From contig MPMO01000003.1 in assembly GCA_002238555.1 (NCBI GenBank), forward strand, positions 62,001 to 126,000: DNA of 64,000 nt, in the 5' to 3' direction. The translations under genes and the position numbers were made by a program. This DNA is from Caldilineaceae bacterium bin34. GTDB lineage: Bacteria > Chloroflexota > Anaerolineae > Caldilineales > Caldilineaceae. This document shows, one piece after another, positions 42,616 to 52,316 of the stretch. The first letter of the stretch is position 1. Each line of letters opens with the position of its first letter. Under the pieces are notes generated by a model. That model saw only the letters and a program-made list of their open reading frames with translations, did not search any database and was not told the origin of the DNA.

Positions 42616-44142
42616 CTGTCAACTCGAAGTGTCCGCACGCGGTTTGCGCCCAGCCCCACGGGCCAACTGCATCTGGGCGGGTTGCGCACCGCGCTGTTCA
42701 CATGGCTTTGGGCGCGGCACAACCAGGGCACCTTCATTCTGCGCATTGAGGACACAGACAGCAAGCGATTCGATCCGGCAAGTGTTGGGTCGATCACTTC
42801 GGCGCTGAAATGGCTGGAACTTGATTGGGACGAAGGCCCGGAAGTCGGCGGCGGCCATGGTCCCTATGTCCAAAGCGAGCGCGGCGCAATCTATCGATGC
42901 CATGCCGAGCATCTGATTGGGGCCGGTCACGCCTACCGGTGTTTTTGCTCGCCGGCCCGGCTGGCGGATTTGCGCCGCCGACAGCAAAGTGCAGGCCGGC
43001 CTTCCGGCTATGACGGCCATTGTCGCCGCTTGGCCAAGCGGCAGGCTCAAGCCATGGCGGACCGCGGCCACGAACACACGATCCGCCTTGCCGTGCCCGA
43101 TTCCGGGGCCGTCCAAGTCGACGATCTGATCCGGGGCCGTATCTCGGTCGACGCGGCCACCCTGCACGATCCCGTGCTCCTGAAGAGCGACGGCATGGCC
43201 GTCTACCACTTGGCTGTGGTTGTGGACGACCACCTGATGGGCATCACCGATGTGCTGCGCGGACAAGAGTGGCTGCCCACCGCCCCCTACCATTGGCTGC
43301 TTTACCAGGCGTTTGGATGGGACGTGCCGGCCTTTGTGCACCTGCCGGTCATCCTCAATCCCAACGGTGCGGGCAAAATGAGTAAGCGCCGCCCGCCTCT
43401 CGTCGACGGAGCCGTCATGCCCGTGCACGTTGACGAATTCCGGGATGCCGGTTATCTCCCCGAGGCCATGTTCAACTTCCTCGCGCTGTTGGGCTGGACC
43501 GCCGATGCGTCCGAGGAAGTCTTCGCCCGGGACGAACTGGTCCGACGGTTCGATGTGCGCAGCATTTCCGCGGCTCCGGCAACGATGCCCTATGACAAGC
43601 TGGCCTGGATGAACGGGTTGTATCTGCGCAAGATGGACCGGGAAGCAGTGCTGGCCATGCTGCACCCGTTCCTCGCCGAGGCGTTTGGACGCACCCCGTC
43701 CCAACTTTCGGCCATGCCCGGCCTGACCATTGTGGTTGGGGAGTTGGTCGACCGGATTCGCACGCTGTCGGAAGCTCCTGCCTGGCTTGAGTGGTTGTTT
43801 GCCGATCCGGCCGGGTTGGACTATCCGGATCCGGACATGTTGCTGGCCCGCAAACAGGACCGGGGCACCAGTGTTTCACTGTTGAAGAGCGCGGCGGACA
43901 CGGTTGCCGCCATGCCGGTGTTCGACGCCGCCTCCCTGGAAACCGCAATCCGCGACACAGCGGCCCACAGCGACACCAAACCGGGGCTGTACTTCGGTTG
44001 CATGCGTGCAGCCCTGTCGGGTGCAAGGGCATCCCTGCCCCTGTTTCCGATTGCCGAGGCACTGGGGCAGGACAAAGTTGCGACTCGCCTGAGGCACGCG
44101 GCACAGGTGCTTGAAGCAGCAGGTCATGCCGCCGAGGTTTGA
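42616..44142 (+). CDS. gltX: Glutamyl-tRNA synthetase, non-canonical start
   Basis: A class I synthetase of about 508 residues. The HIGH-type motif is in RFAPSPTGQLHLGGLRTAL, the catalytic-domain ILRIEDTD follows, the KMSKS loop is GKMSKRRPP, and an anticodon-binding helical C-terminus is present. The frame contains no ATG, GTG or TTG upstream of the HIGH motif. The TTG at 42682 falls inside it and would destroy the active site. CTG 42616 gives STRSVRTRFAPSPTG, matching homologues. ATC 42589 is spaced 6 nt after a strong AAGGAGG and is a rival. The ATG at 42584 is in another frame, so an indel near 42584-42620 is also possible. Confidence 0.88.
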   Translation: MSTRSVRTRFAPSPTGQLHLGGLRTALFTWLWARHNQGTFILRIEDTDSKRFDPASVGSITSALKWLELDWDEGPEVGGGHGPYVQSERGAIYRCHAEHLIGAGHAYRCFCSPARLADLRRRQQSAGRPSGYDGHCRRLAKRQAQAMADRGHEHTIRLAVPDSGAVQVDDLIRGRISVDAATLHDPVLLKSDGMAVYHLAVVVDDHLMGITDVLRGQEWLPTAPYHWLLYQAFGWDVPAFVHLPVILNPNGAGKMSKRRPPLVDGAVMPVHVDEFRDAGYLPEAMFNFLALLGWTADASEEVFARDELVRRFDVRSISAAPATMPYDKLAWMNGLYLRKMDREAVLAMLHPFLAEAFGRTPSQLSAMPGLTIVVGELVDRIRTLSEAPAWLEWLFADPAGLDYPDPDMLLARKQDRGTSVSLLKSAADTVAAMPVFDAASLETAIRDTAAHSDTKPGLYFGCMRAALSGARASLPLFPIAEALGQDKVATRLRHAAQVLEAAGHAAEV

Positions 44143-44256
44143 CTGTCGTCGGGGTGGCAGGCGCGCGCCTGCGCCGCCTTGTTCCCCGGGACCGGTCAGG
44201 GGCCGTTCGACGCGTGAAACCGCGGACGGGGCAACCCTTTCCAGCGGACCGTCGCT

Positions 44257-44262
44257 TATAAT
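44257..44262 (+). promoter_or_regulatory. Consensus -10 box upstream of tRNA-Gln
   Basis: TATAAT ends 31 nt before the tRNA-Gln 5' end, in the 150 nt gap after gltX. The -35 region is weak. It is a reasonable promoter for the tRNA transcription unit, which ends at the terminator at 44389. Confidence 0.5.
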
Positions 44263-44293
44263 GGACTCCCAAGGTCGGTTACCGGACCTGTGG

Positions 44294-44365
44294 TGGGGGA
44301 TAGTTTAATCGGCAGAACACATGACTCTGGATCATGTAGTCGGGGTTCAAATCCCTGTCCCCCAG
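44294..44365 (+). tRNA. tRNA-Gln (anticodon CTG)
   Basis: A 72 nt tRNA with perfect acceptor pairing TGGGGGA/TCCCCCA (U1-A72 is typical of tRNA-Gln), anticodon stem CATGA/TCATG around the loop CTCTGGA, T-arm CGGGG-TTCAAAT-CCCTG and discriminator G. CCA is not encoded. It reads CAG. glnS lies 1.2 kb downstream, so the organism charges Gln directly. Confidence 0.95.
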
Positions 44366-44388
44366 TCTTGGCCGCCCAGCCGCCCGCT

Positions 44389-44417
44389 TGAAGCCGCGCT
44401 CGCGGCTTCATTTGTTT
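44389..44417 (+). terminator. Rho-independent terminator after tRNA-Gln
   Basis: A perfect 9 bp stem, TGAAGCCGC (44389-44397) with GCGGCTTCA (44402-44410), and a 4 nt loop, followed by TTTGTTT. It lies 24 nt past the tRNA 3' end. Confidence 0.8.
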
Positions 44418-44438
44418 GCATAGCACGTGGACTTGATC

Positions 44439-45512
44439 ATGGATGACGCTTCTCGCCTCCAGGTTGCGCGCGACGCGGCCGAACGCATGGGACAGCGGCT
44501 CTCCATGCTGCTGGACGCACTGGACGAGGGGCAGCGGGGTTGTCTGTGTCTCGATTTTGCGGACGAGCAGGAGCGAACTTTCTGGAACTACACGCCGATT
44601 GCCAGGCAGGGCCTGGCGCTCAGGAACATGACCCGACCGCAGCACCAGCTCGTGATGCAATTGCTGCATGACACGCTCAGTCCGACCGGGTACAACACGG
44701 TCCAGTTAATCATGGCCATGGAAGCAATCCTGGACGGCAAGGAGGGATTTACCCGGCCCCTTCCGGGGCGGGACCCCCAGAACTACAGCCTGTCCCTCTT
44801 TGGACGGCCCGATGCGATCGAACCGTGGAGTTGGCGGTTCGAAGGCCATCATGTGTCCCTGCACTTTGCCGTGGCGAACGGACGCCTGCTGTCCCCGTAT
44901 CCCTTGTTCCTGGGTTCCAATCCCGCCGAAAGCGCGCTGCGCGGCGGCGCGAATCTGCGCCCGTTGCATGATCTCGAGGACTGTGCCCGCGTCCTGTTCG
45001 AATCGCTTGACGGGTCCCAGCGGCGGCATGCGCTGCTTTCGGCCCATGCACCACAGGACATCCTCCTGGGGAGCGTGTCCCGGGTGGACTATGAATTGCC
45101 GCCATCCTTCGACACCGATGGCTGGATGCGGGCGACCGGGGCCAGCCCCGAGGATGTCGACCGGTTGTTGATCCGACGCCACGGAGCCGGCGTTAGTCTT
45201 GCCAACCTCAAACCGGACCAGGCCTCCAGCCTGCAAGCCTTGGTTGGACATTACCTGAGCTGTTTGGCGGACGATGTGGCCGAAGCGGAACAGGCCCGGA
45301 TTGGCGACCTCTCAGGCACCCCCCTGCACTTCGCCTGGTCCGGCAGCGCGCGCCGCCGGGAACCCCACTACTACCGTATTCAGGCTCCCGGATTTCTCAT
45401 TGAATTCGACAACTATCAGAACGACGCCAACCATATCCACTCGGTTTGGCGGGATCCCGCCAACGACTTTGGGCGGGACGCATTGGCTTCCCATTACCGC
45501 CACAGCCATTGA
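44439..45512 (+). CDS. DUF3500 family protein
   Basis: The 357-residue protein of a conserved uncharacterised family contains the recognisable blocks FADEQERTFWNYTP, RQGLALRNMTRPQ, DPQNYSLSLFGRP, WSWRFEGHHVSLHF, GSNPAE and, near the end, FDNYQNDANHIHSVWRD followed by FGRDALASHY. The conserved His-rich segments (GHHVSLHF, NHIHSVW) hint at metal binding, but no activity is established to my knowledge. There is no signal peptide in the ATG 44439 form. It starts 22 nt after the tRNA-Gln terminator and is 102 nt upstream of glnS. Confidence 0.8.
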   Translation: MDDASRLQVARDAAERMGQRLSMLLDALDEGQRGCLCLDFADEQERTFWNYTPIARQGLALRNMTRPQHQLVMQLLHDTLSPTGYNTVQLIMAMEAILDGKEGFTRPLPGRDPQNYSLSLFGRPDAIEPWSWRFEGHHVSLHFAVANGRLLSPYPLFLGSNPAESALRGGANLRPLHDLEDCARVLFESLDGSQRRHALLSAHAPQDILLGSVSRVDYELPPSFDTDGWMRATGASPEDVDRLLIRRHGAGVSLANLKPDQASSLQALVGHYLSCLADDVAEAEQARIGDLSGTPLHFAWSGSARRREPHYYRIQAPGFLIEFDNYQNDANHIHSVWRDPANDFGRDALASHYRHSH

Positions 45513-45613
45513 ATGGTTCTTCCTTTGGGCGGGACCTCGATCCCGGTCCATTTGCTAGAATCCGCGCTCTGGGCCGGGGTCAATCCCGCCTGCCGCCGCC
45601 AAGGAATCAAGGT

Positions 45614-47302
45614 ATGCCGCACGAAGCCGGGGTCGTTGAACGCTCGGAAGATTTCATTCGCCAGCGCATCAGGGCCGACCTGGACAGCGGCAACCTCGAC
45701 GGTCCGGTCACGACCCGGTTTCCGCCCGAACCCAACGGGTTCCTCCACATCGGGCACGCCAAGTCGATATTCCTGAACAGCGACCTGGCGCGGGAAAACA
45801 ACGGACGCTTCAACCTGCGGTTCGACGACACCAACCCACTCACCGAAACTCCTGAATTCGTCGAATCGATGCAGGCGGACATTGGCTGGCTGGGTGTGCA
45901 GTGGGACGGCGATGTCAAGTTTGCGTCCGGTTATTTCGAGCAACTGTACGCGTGGGCCGAGGAACTGGTCCGCCGCGGTCACGCCTACGTCGACGATTTG
46001 AGTGCCGACCAGATACGGGAGATGCGCGGCACACTGACCGAACCGGGCCGCAACAGCCCGTTCCGCGACCGATCGCCGGAGGCAAACCTTAGGTTGTTGC
46101 GGGAAATGAAGGATGGCCTGCATCCCGACGGCAGCAAGGTGTTGAGGGCCCGGATCGACATGGCTTCCCCCAACATCAACCTGCGGGACCCGGTTCTGTA
46201 TCGGATTGCCCATGCCAACCACCATCAGACCGGCGACCAGTGGTGCATTTACCCGATGTACGACTGGGCCCACGGACAGAGTGATTCCATTGAGCAGGTC
46301 ACGCACTCCATTTGCACCCTCGAGTTTGCCGACCACAACCCGTTGTATCAGTGGTTCCTGGACTGTCTGGGAGTGTACAAGCCGGTTCAGCTGGAATTCG
46401 CCCGGTTGGAACTCACCCACACGGTGCTGCATAAACGGGTCCTGCGCCGCATCATGGCGAAGGGCCTCCTGGACGGCTGGGACGATCCCCGCCTGGGTAC
46501 GCTGGCAGGACTGCGACGGCGGGGAGTGCCGCCGGCCGCTATCCGAAACCTTTGCCGACAGGTCGGTGTGGCCAGAGCCAACACGATGGTCGAAATCCAG
46601 AAGTTCGAGCACTGCATCAGGGAGGAGCTGAACCGGACCGCACGCCGTCGCATGGGGGTTTTGGACCCCGTAAAGCTGGTGGTAACGACCTATCCGGAAG
46701 GGGAAACGGATTTGCTGGAGGCAGTGAACAACCCCGAAGATCCTTCGCAGGGCACCAGGATGGTGTCCTTCAGCCGGGAGGTATGGGTCGAGCGCACGGA
46801 CTACATGGACGATCCGCCGCGCCGTTTCCACCGTCTTGCCATAGGCCGCGAAGTCCGGTTGCGCTATGCCTGCCTGGTGACCTGCACCGGCGTCGTGCGC
46901 GACGGCGATGGAAGGGTCGTCGAAATCCACTGTACGCATGATCCCGCTTCGCGCGGTGGCGCCGCTCCGGACGGACGCAAGGTGCGGGGCACCATCCACT
47001 GGGTGGACGCGCGCACGGCCGTTCCGGCGGAGGTGCACCTGTTGGAACACCTGTTTGCAGACCCCAACGCCGGACAGGCCTCCCCGGACGAGGTGATGGA
47101 CCATTTCAATCCGGATTCCCGCCGGATCGTGACGGGTGCCAAGGTGGAACCGGGAACACTTGAGGATGCCCGTGCCGACACCATTCAACTGGAGCGCATT
47201 GGATACTTCAAGGCAGACTCGGCCGCGCCGGACGGTCCCGTGCTGTTGCGCACCGTTCCGTTGCGCGACAGCTGGAAGAAGATTCAAAACAAGACTGCCT
47301 GA
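45614..47302 (+). CDS. glnS: Glutaminyl-tRNA synthetase, altered KMSKS loop
   Basis: The 562-residue class Ic synthetase has FPPEPNGFLHIGHAKSI (HIGH motif), RFDDTNP, HANHHQTGDQWCIYPMYDWAHGQ-type active-site segments, GWDDPRLGTLAGLRRRG, and two C-terminal beta-barrel domains for anticodon binding. The KMSKS-equivalent, normally VMSKR, reads VLHKR here: Met-Ser is replaced by Leu-His while Lys-Arg is kept. This is unusual but probably tolerated. ATG 45614 has AAGGA 8 nt upstream. Direct glutaminylation is expected, in line with the tRNA-Gln gene nearby. Confidence 0.93.
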   Translation: MPHEAGVVERSEDFIRQRIRADLDSGNLDGPVTTRFPPEPNGFLHIGHAKSIFLNSDLARENNGRFNLRFDDTNPLTETPEFVESMQADIGWLGVQWDGDVKFASGYFEQLYAWAEELVRRGHAYVDDLSADQIREMRGTLTEPGRNSPFRDRSPEANLRLLREMKDGLHPDGSKVLRARIDMASPNINLRDPVLYRIAHANHHQTGDQWCIYPMYDWAHGQSDSIEQVTHSICTLEFADHNPLYQWFLDCLGVYKPVQLEFARLELTHTVLHKRVLRRIMAKGLLDGWDDPRLGTLAGLRRRGVPPAAIRNLCRQVGVARANTMVEIQKFEHCIREELNRTARRRMGVLDPVKLVVTTYPEGETDLLEAVNNPEDPSQGTRMVSFSREVWVERTDYMDDPPRRFHRLAIGREVRLRYACLVTCTGVVRDGDGRVVEIHCTHDPASRGGAAPDGRKVRGTIHWVDARTAVPAEVHLLEHLFADPNAGQASPDEVMDHFNPDSRRIVTGAKVEPGTLEDARADTIQLERIGYFKADSAAPDGPVLLRTVPLRDSWKKIQNKTA

Positions 47303-47376
47303 CCCACGGCAAAGTCGAGTGCTTGCCCAGTGACCGCGGCCACGCCCATCCCGAGCCGGCACGGCAATTTAGTGCC

Positions 47377-48222
47377 ATGACACCGATCATCATTTCCGCT
47401 GCCCTGGTCGGTTCGCAGCCGACCAAGGAGATGAATCCGGCCGTTCCCTACTCTCCCAAGGAAATTGCGAACAGCGCGATTGAGGCACACGCCGCCGGGG
47501 CCGCCATCGTGCATGTCCACGTCCGCGAACCCGAAACCGGGAAGGCAACGTCTGCACTTGACCTGTTCCGTGAAACCGTGGATCGCATCCGGGCGGCCTG
47601 TCCGGTGCTTGTGAATCTCACCACCAGCGGCTACAACCTAGCGGGGCAGGACACCGCGCGCCGCCTGGAAGTGTTGGGGCTGTGCCCGGACATCTGTTCC
47701 TTGGACGCCGGGACGTTCAATCTGGGTGAGAAACCGTTCCTCAACACTCCGGATTGGGCGCGGAAGGCGGCACGGCGCATGCTGGCAGCTGACATCAAGC
47801 CCGAGTTGGAAGTGTTCGATGTGGGCCACATCGACCAGGCCAATGCCTTGGTGCGCGAAGGATTGGTGGCCGCACCGCCCTGGTACCAGCTGTGCATGGG
47901 CATCAAGTGGGGGATTCCGGCTACCATCGACAACCTGCTCTTCATGCATCGCCAACTTCCACCGGACGCGGTTTGGTCGGTGCTGGGCGTGGGGCGGCAT
48001 CAGTTGGAGATGACCACGGTGGCACCTCTAATGGGGGGCCACGTGCGGGTTGGGTTGGAGGACAACCTCTACCACGCGCGTGGCGTTCTGGCAGAGTCGA
48101 ATGCCCAACTGGTGACCCGGGCGGTGCGTATTCTGCGGTTGCTCAACCTGGAACCAGCGACGGTAGCCGAAGCGGCCGCGATTCTCGGCCTGCCGGGCCG
48201 CAGCCGGCTGCCTGTGGACTGA
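47377..48222 (+). CDS. BKACE (DUF849) beta-keto acid cleavage enzyme
   Basis: The 281-residue TIM-barrel protein of the 3-keto-5-aminohexanoate cleavage enzyme family has AALVGSQPTKEMNPAVPYSP, AAIVHVHVREPETGK (Zn-binding His pair), VNLTTSG, SLDAGTFN, ELEVFDVGHI, VLGVGRHQ and GGHVRVGLEDN. BKACE enzymes condense a beta-keto acid with acetyl-CoA and split it to acetoacetate plus a new acyl-CoA. The family has many substrates, and this one cannot be fixed. It lies just upstream of sucCD and acs, which fits CoA-ester metabolism. ATG 47377 is chosen for the family N-terminus. Confidence 0.88.
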   Translation: MTPIIISAALVGSQPTKEMNPAVPYSPKEIANSAIEAHAAGAAIVHVHVREPETGKATSALDLFRETVDRIRAACPVLVNLTTSGYNLAGQDTARRLEVLGLCPDICSLDAGTFNLGEKPFLNTPDWARKAARRMLAADIKPELEVFDVGHIDQANALVREGLVAAPPWYQLCMGIKWGIPATIDNLLFMHRQLPPDAVWSVLGVGRHQLEMTTVAPLMGGHVRVGLEDNLYHARGVLAESNAQLVTRAVRILRLLNLEPATVAEAAAILGLPGRSRLPVD

Positions 48223-48270
48223 CGTCAACCCGGCCGCTGCCAATCCCGTCCTCAAGAGGAGGGCTGTTGC

Positions 48271-49409
48271 ATGAACCTGCACGAATACCAGACGAAGTCG
48301 TTGCTAGAACGGGAAAGCATACTGGTGCCGCAGGGTGCCGTGGCGATGACACCCGACGGCGCAAGGCAAATCGCCATTGACCTCGGTTCGGTAGTAGCGG
48401 TTAAGGCTCAGGTGCTGACCGGCGGCAGGGGCAAGGCCGGGGGCATTCGGCTGGCCGGGAACCCGGATGAGGCCGAGGATGCGGCGGCGCACATCCTGGG
48501 GATGGACATCAAGGGCCATAAGGTGCAGCGGGTGCTGGTGGAACAGGCGTCGCACATCAAGGCGGAGTTGTACCTGGCGGCCTTGATTGACCGGACCAGT
48601 CAGCAGATCATGGTGATGGCCAGTTCGGAAGGCGGCATGGAGATCGAGGAGGTGGCAGCCCGCAGTCCCGATAAGATTCGAAGGATTTTTGCGGATCCGT
48701 TCATGGGCATCCGCAGCTACCAGTGCACCCGGTTGGCACGCGAGATCGAGTTGCCGGTGGCCCTTTGGCCCGCGTTCCACCGATTGGTTTCCAAGTTGCA
48801 CGCCGCGTTGATCAAACACGATGCGGACCTCCTGGAGATCAATCCTCTCATCGTCGACCACAGTGATCAACTGGTGGCGCTCGACGGCAAAATGACCCTG
48901 GACGACAATGCCCTGTACCGCCAACCGGAGTTCGGGTCCGAACTGGGCAGCGAAGACCAGCATCCGACCGAAGTCGAAGCCCTCAACGCGGGCCTGAATT
49001 TCGTGTATCTGGGGGGCAACGTGGCCTGCCTGGCCAACGGTGCCGGTCTTGCCATGGCGACCATGGATGCGGTCAAGTACTACGGTGGTGATCCCGCCAA
49101 CTTTCTGGATCTGGGAGGCGGCTCGTCGGTGGAGCAGGTCACACAGGCCGTCCGCATCATGGTCAGGGACCCGGGCGTGCGCGCCCTGTTGGTCAATGTC
49201 GCCGGTGGGATTACCCGGTGCGACGAAGTGGCTGAGGGCATGGCTGCGGCGATGGACGAGATCGAGACCCGAATTCCCTTTGTCGTGCGCTTGGTGGGCA
49301 CCAACGAGGCGGAGGCCCACCGTATTCTTGAGCCCTACGATGTCGAGTTCGCATCCCGCTTTTCGGAAGCGGCCATGCGCGTGGTGGAACTGGCCCGGGA
49401 GGGCGCGGT

Positions 49410-49413
<4 letters not shown>
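48271..49413 (+). CDS. sucC: Succinyl-CoA ligase [ADP/GDP-forming] beta subunit
   Basis: The 380-residue ATP-grasp subunit has the N-terminal MNLHEYQTKSLLE, KAQVLTGGRGKAGGIRL (nucleotide loop), ADLLEINPLIV and the CoA-ligase domain LDLGGGSSVEQV. With SucD it forms succinyl-CoA synthetase of the TCA cycle, making a nucleotide triphosphate. GAGGAGG precedes the ATG. It overlaps sucD by 4 nt (ATGA). Confidence 0.95.
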
Positions 49414-50294
<881 letters not shown>

Positions 50295-50373
50295 AGATTC
50301 GGCCTGCCCCATACATTGCCGTCGGCCGGCGCCAGCCCGCTGACCAGGAATCGCCCCAAGCGCGGAGGAGACA

Positions 50374-52284
50374 ATGACCGAACAGGATTTCACCGCAGAC
50401 ACATCCGAAGTTCATCATCCGACATCTGAAACGGTAGCCGGACTGGCCCATCCGGACTACTTGGAACAGCGGCGCGGCGCGCTGCGGGACCCCGTGGGTT
50501 TCTGGCGCGACCGGGCCACGGAACTCTTGGACTGGTTCGAACCATTTTCGCAGGTCCTGGACGCTTCCGAAGCCCCGTTCTACAAATGGTTTGCGGACGG
50601 CCGGACCAACATTTGCCTGAATGCGCTGGATCGCCATGTAGCCGGCGAGCGTCGCGACAAGGTTGCCTTCATCTGGGAGTCCGAACAGGGCGAGACCCAG
50701 ACCTGGACGTTCGCCGAACTGGCGGCGGATGTCAACCGGTTTGCCAACGTGCTCAAGAGCCTGGGCGTGGCCAAGGGGGATACGGTCACCATCTACATGG
50801 GCCGGGTGATGGAACTGATCATTGCCATGCTTGCGACCACCAAGGTCGGCGCCGTCCACTCCGTCGTGTACGGAGGGTTCAGTGAACAGGCGTTGGCCAG
50901 CCGCATCGAGGATTGCCAAAGCAAGGTTCTGGTCACCTGCGACGGGGCATGGTTGCGGGGGAAGACCGTGGACCTGAAGGACATCGCCGACGCAGCTATG
51001 CAACGATGCCCGATTGTGCAGTCGGTAGTGGTGTGCCGACGTACCGGGCAGAACGTTGGCATGGAGGCGGGCCGGGACTTCTGGTGGCACGAACTGATGG
51101 CATCGCCGGCGGCTTCCGAGGACTGTCGGACCGAAGTGATGGAAGCCGAAGATCCGCTGTTCATTCTCTACACGTCCGGCACGACCGGCCGTCCCAAGGG
51201 TGTGCTCCACACCCACGGGGGCTATCAGGTCCAGATCGCGACCACCCTCAGCTATGCCTTCGATCTGGGCGACGACGATGTCTGGTGGTGCGCGGCAGAC
51301 CCCGGCTGGATCACCGGTCACAGCTATATCGTGTACGGTCCCCTGATTCTGGGTGCCACCAGCGTGGTCTACGAAGGCGCCCCCGGGTACCCCGAACCGG
51401 ATCGTTGGTGGGAAATCGTGGACCGGTACAGCGTGTCGATCCTATACACCGCGCCGACCGCCATCCGTGGCTTGATGCGCTTCGGCGATGAGTGGCCCCT
51501 CCGACACAAATTGGACACGCTCAGGCTGTTGGGCACGGTGGGCGAACCCATCAATCCGGAGGCCTGGCGCTGGTATCACCGCGTCATCGGCAAGGGCAAC
51601 TGTCCTGTTATCGACACGTGGTGGCAGACGGAGACCGGCGGCTTCATGATTACGCCCACACCGGCCGTGCCGCTCAAGCCCGGCAGCGCCACGCTGCCGT
51701 TCATCGGGGTGCTTGCGGATGTCGTCGACGAGGACGGAAATCCGTGTGCCGACAACGAGGAAGGTTCCCTGGTCATCAAGCATCCGTGGCCCGGCATGCT
51801 GCGCACGGTATGGGGCGATCCGGATCGATACGTCGAGCAATACTGGTCGGAGTTCAGCGAACAGGGCTGGTACTTTCCGGGTGACAGTGCCCGCCGCGAC
51901 GCGGACGGCTACATCTGGGTAATTGGCCGCATGGACGACGTGATCAAGGTGAGCGGTTACCGTCTGGGTACCGCCGAAATCGAAAGCGCACTGGTCAGTC
52001 ACGAAGTCGTGGCGGAGGCGGCGGTCATTGGATTGCCGGACGAATTGCGCGGCAACCGAATTAGTGCCCATTGCATTCTCAACGACGGGGTTGAGCCAGC
52101 CAACGACCTGACAGACCGGCTCAAACGACACGTCCGCGCGGAAGTGGGACCAATAGCCGTGCCCCAGGAAATCCACTTCACGACATCCTTGCCCAAGACC
52201 CGCAGCGGCAAAATCATGCGTCGCCTGCTCAAGGCGCAGGCCCTGGGCCAACCGCTGGGGGACACCAGCACGCTGGAAGACTAG
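50374..52284 (+). CDS. acs: AMP-forming acetyl/propionyl-CoA synthetase
   Basis: The 636-residue adenylate-forming enzyme has an N-terminal ACAS domain, the P-loop YTSGTTGRPKGVLHTHGGY near residue 265, WWCAADPGWITGHSY, DTWWQTETGGFM, GDSARRDADGYIWVIGRMDD and the C-terminal acetylatable lysine in TRSGKIMRR. It activates acetate, or possibly propionate or another short acid, to acyl-CoA. The lysine in SGKIMRR is the site of acetylation control in homologues. GGAGGAG is 5 nt upstream of the ATG. It is co-directional with sucCD, 79 nt apart. Confidence 0.93.
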   Translation: MTEQDFTADTSEVHHPTSETVAGLAHPDYLEQRRGALRDPVGFWRDRATELLDWFEPFSQVLDASEAPFYKWFADGRTNICLNALDRHVAGERRDKVAFIWESEQGETQTWTFAELAADVNRFANVLKSLGVAKGDTVTIYMGRVMELIIAMLATTKVGAVHSVVYGGFSEQALASRIEDCQSKVLVTCDGAWLRGKTVDLKDIADAAMQRCPIVQSVVVCRRTGQNVGMEAGRDFWWHELMASPAASEDCRTEVMEAEDPLFILYTSGTTGRPKGVLHTHGGYQVQIATTLSYAFDLGDDDVWWCAADPGWITGHSYIVYGPLILGATSVVYEGAPGYPEPDRWWEIVDRYSVSILYTAPTAIRGLMRFGDEWPLRHKLDTLRLLGTVGEPINPEAWRWYHRVIGKGNCPVIDTWWQTETGGFMITPTPAVPLKPGSATLPFIGVLADVVDEDGNPCADNEEGSLVIKHPWPGMLRTVWGDPDRYVEQYWSEFSEQGWYFPGDSARRDADGYIWVIGRMDDVIKVSGYRLGTAEIESALVSHEVVAEAAVIGLPDELRGNRISAHCILNDGVEPANDLTDRLKRHVRAEVGPIAVPQEIHFTTSLPKTRSGKIMRRLLKAQALGQPLGDTSTLED

Positions 52285-52316
52285 CGGCTGGACCGATTGA
52301 TCCGCGCCGTCCAGGG

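Noticed and set aside
41343..42797. 484-codon minus-strand frame across the hydrolase and gltX start
   Set aside because: It is antisense to three plus-strand genes and has no protein-like motif.
42584..42808. Short plus-strand frame starting at ATG 42584 after AAGGAGG
   Set aside because: Its product has no similarity to the GluRS N-terminus and the ribosome site is only 1 nt away; the GluRS frame runs through the same bases.
45494..47362. 622-codon minus-strand frame opposite glnS
   Set aside because: The opposite strand carries a full GlnRS with all motifs; this frame has no recognisable domain.
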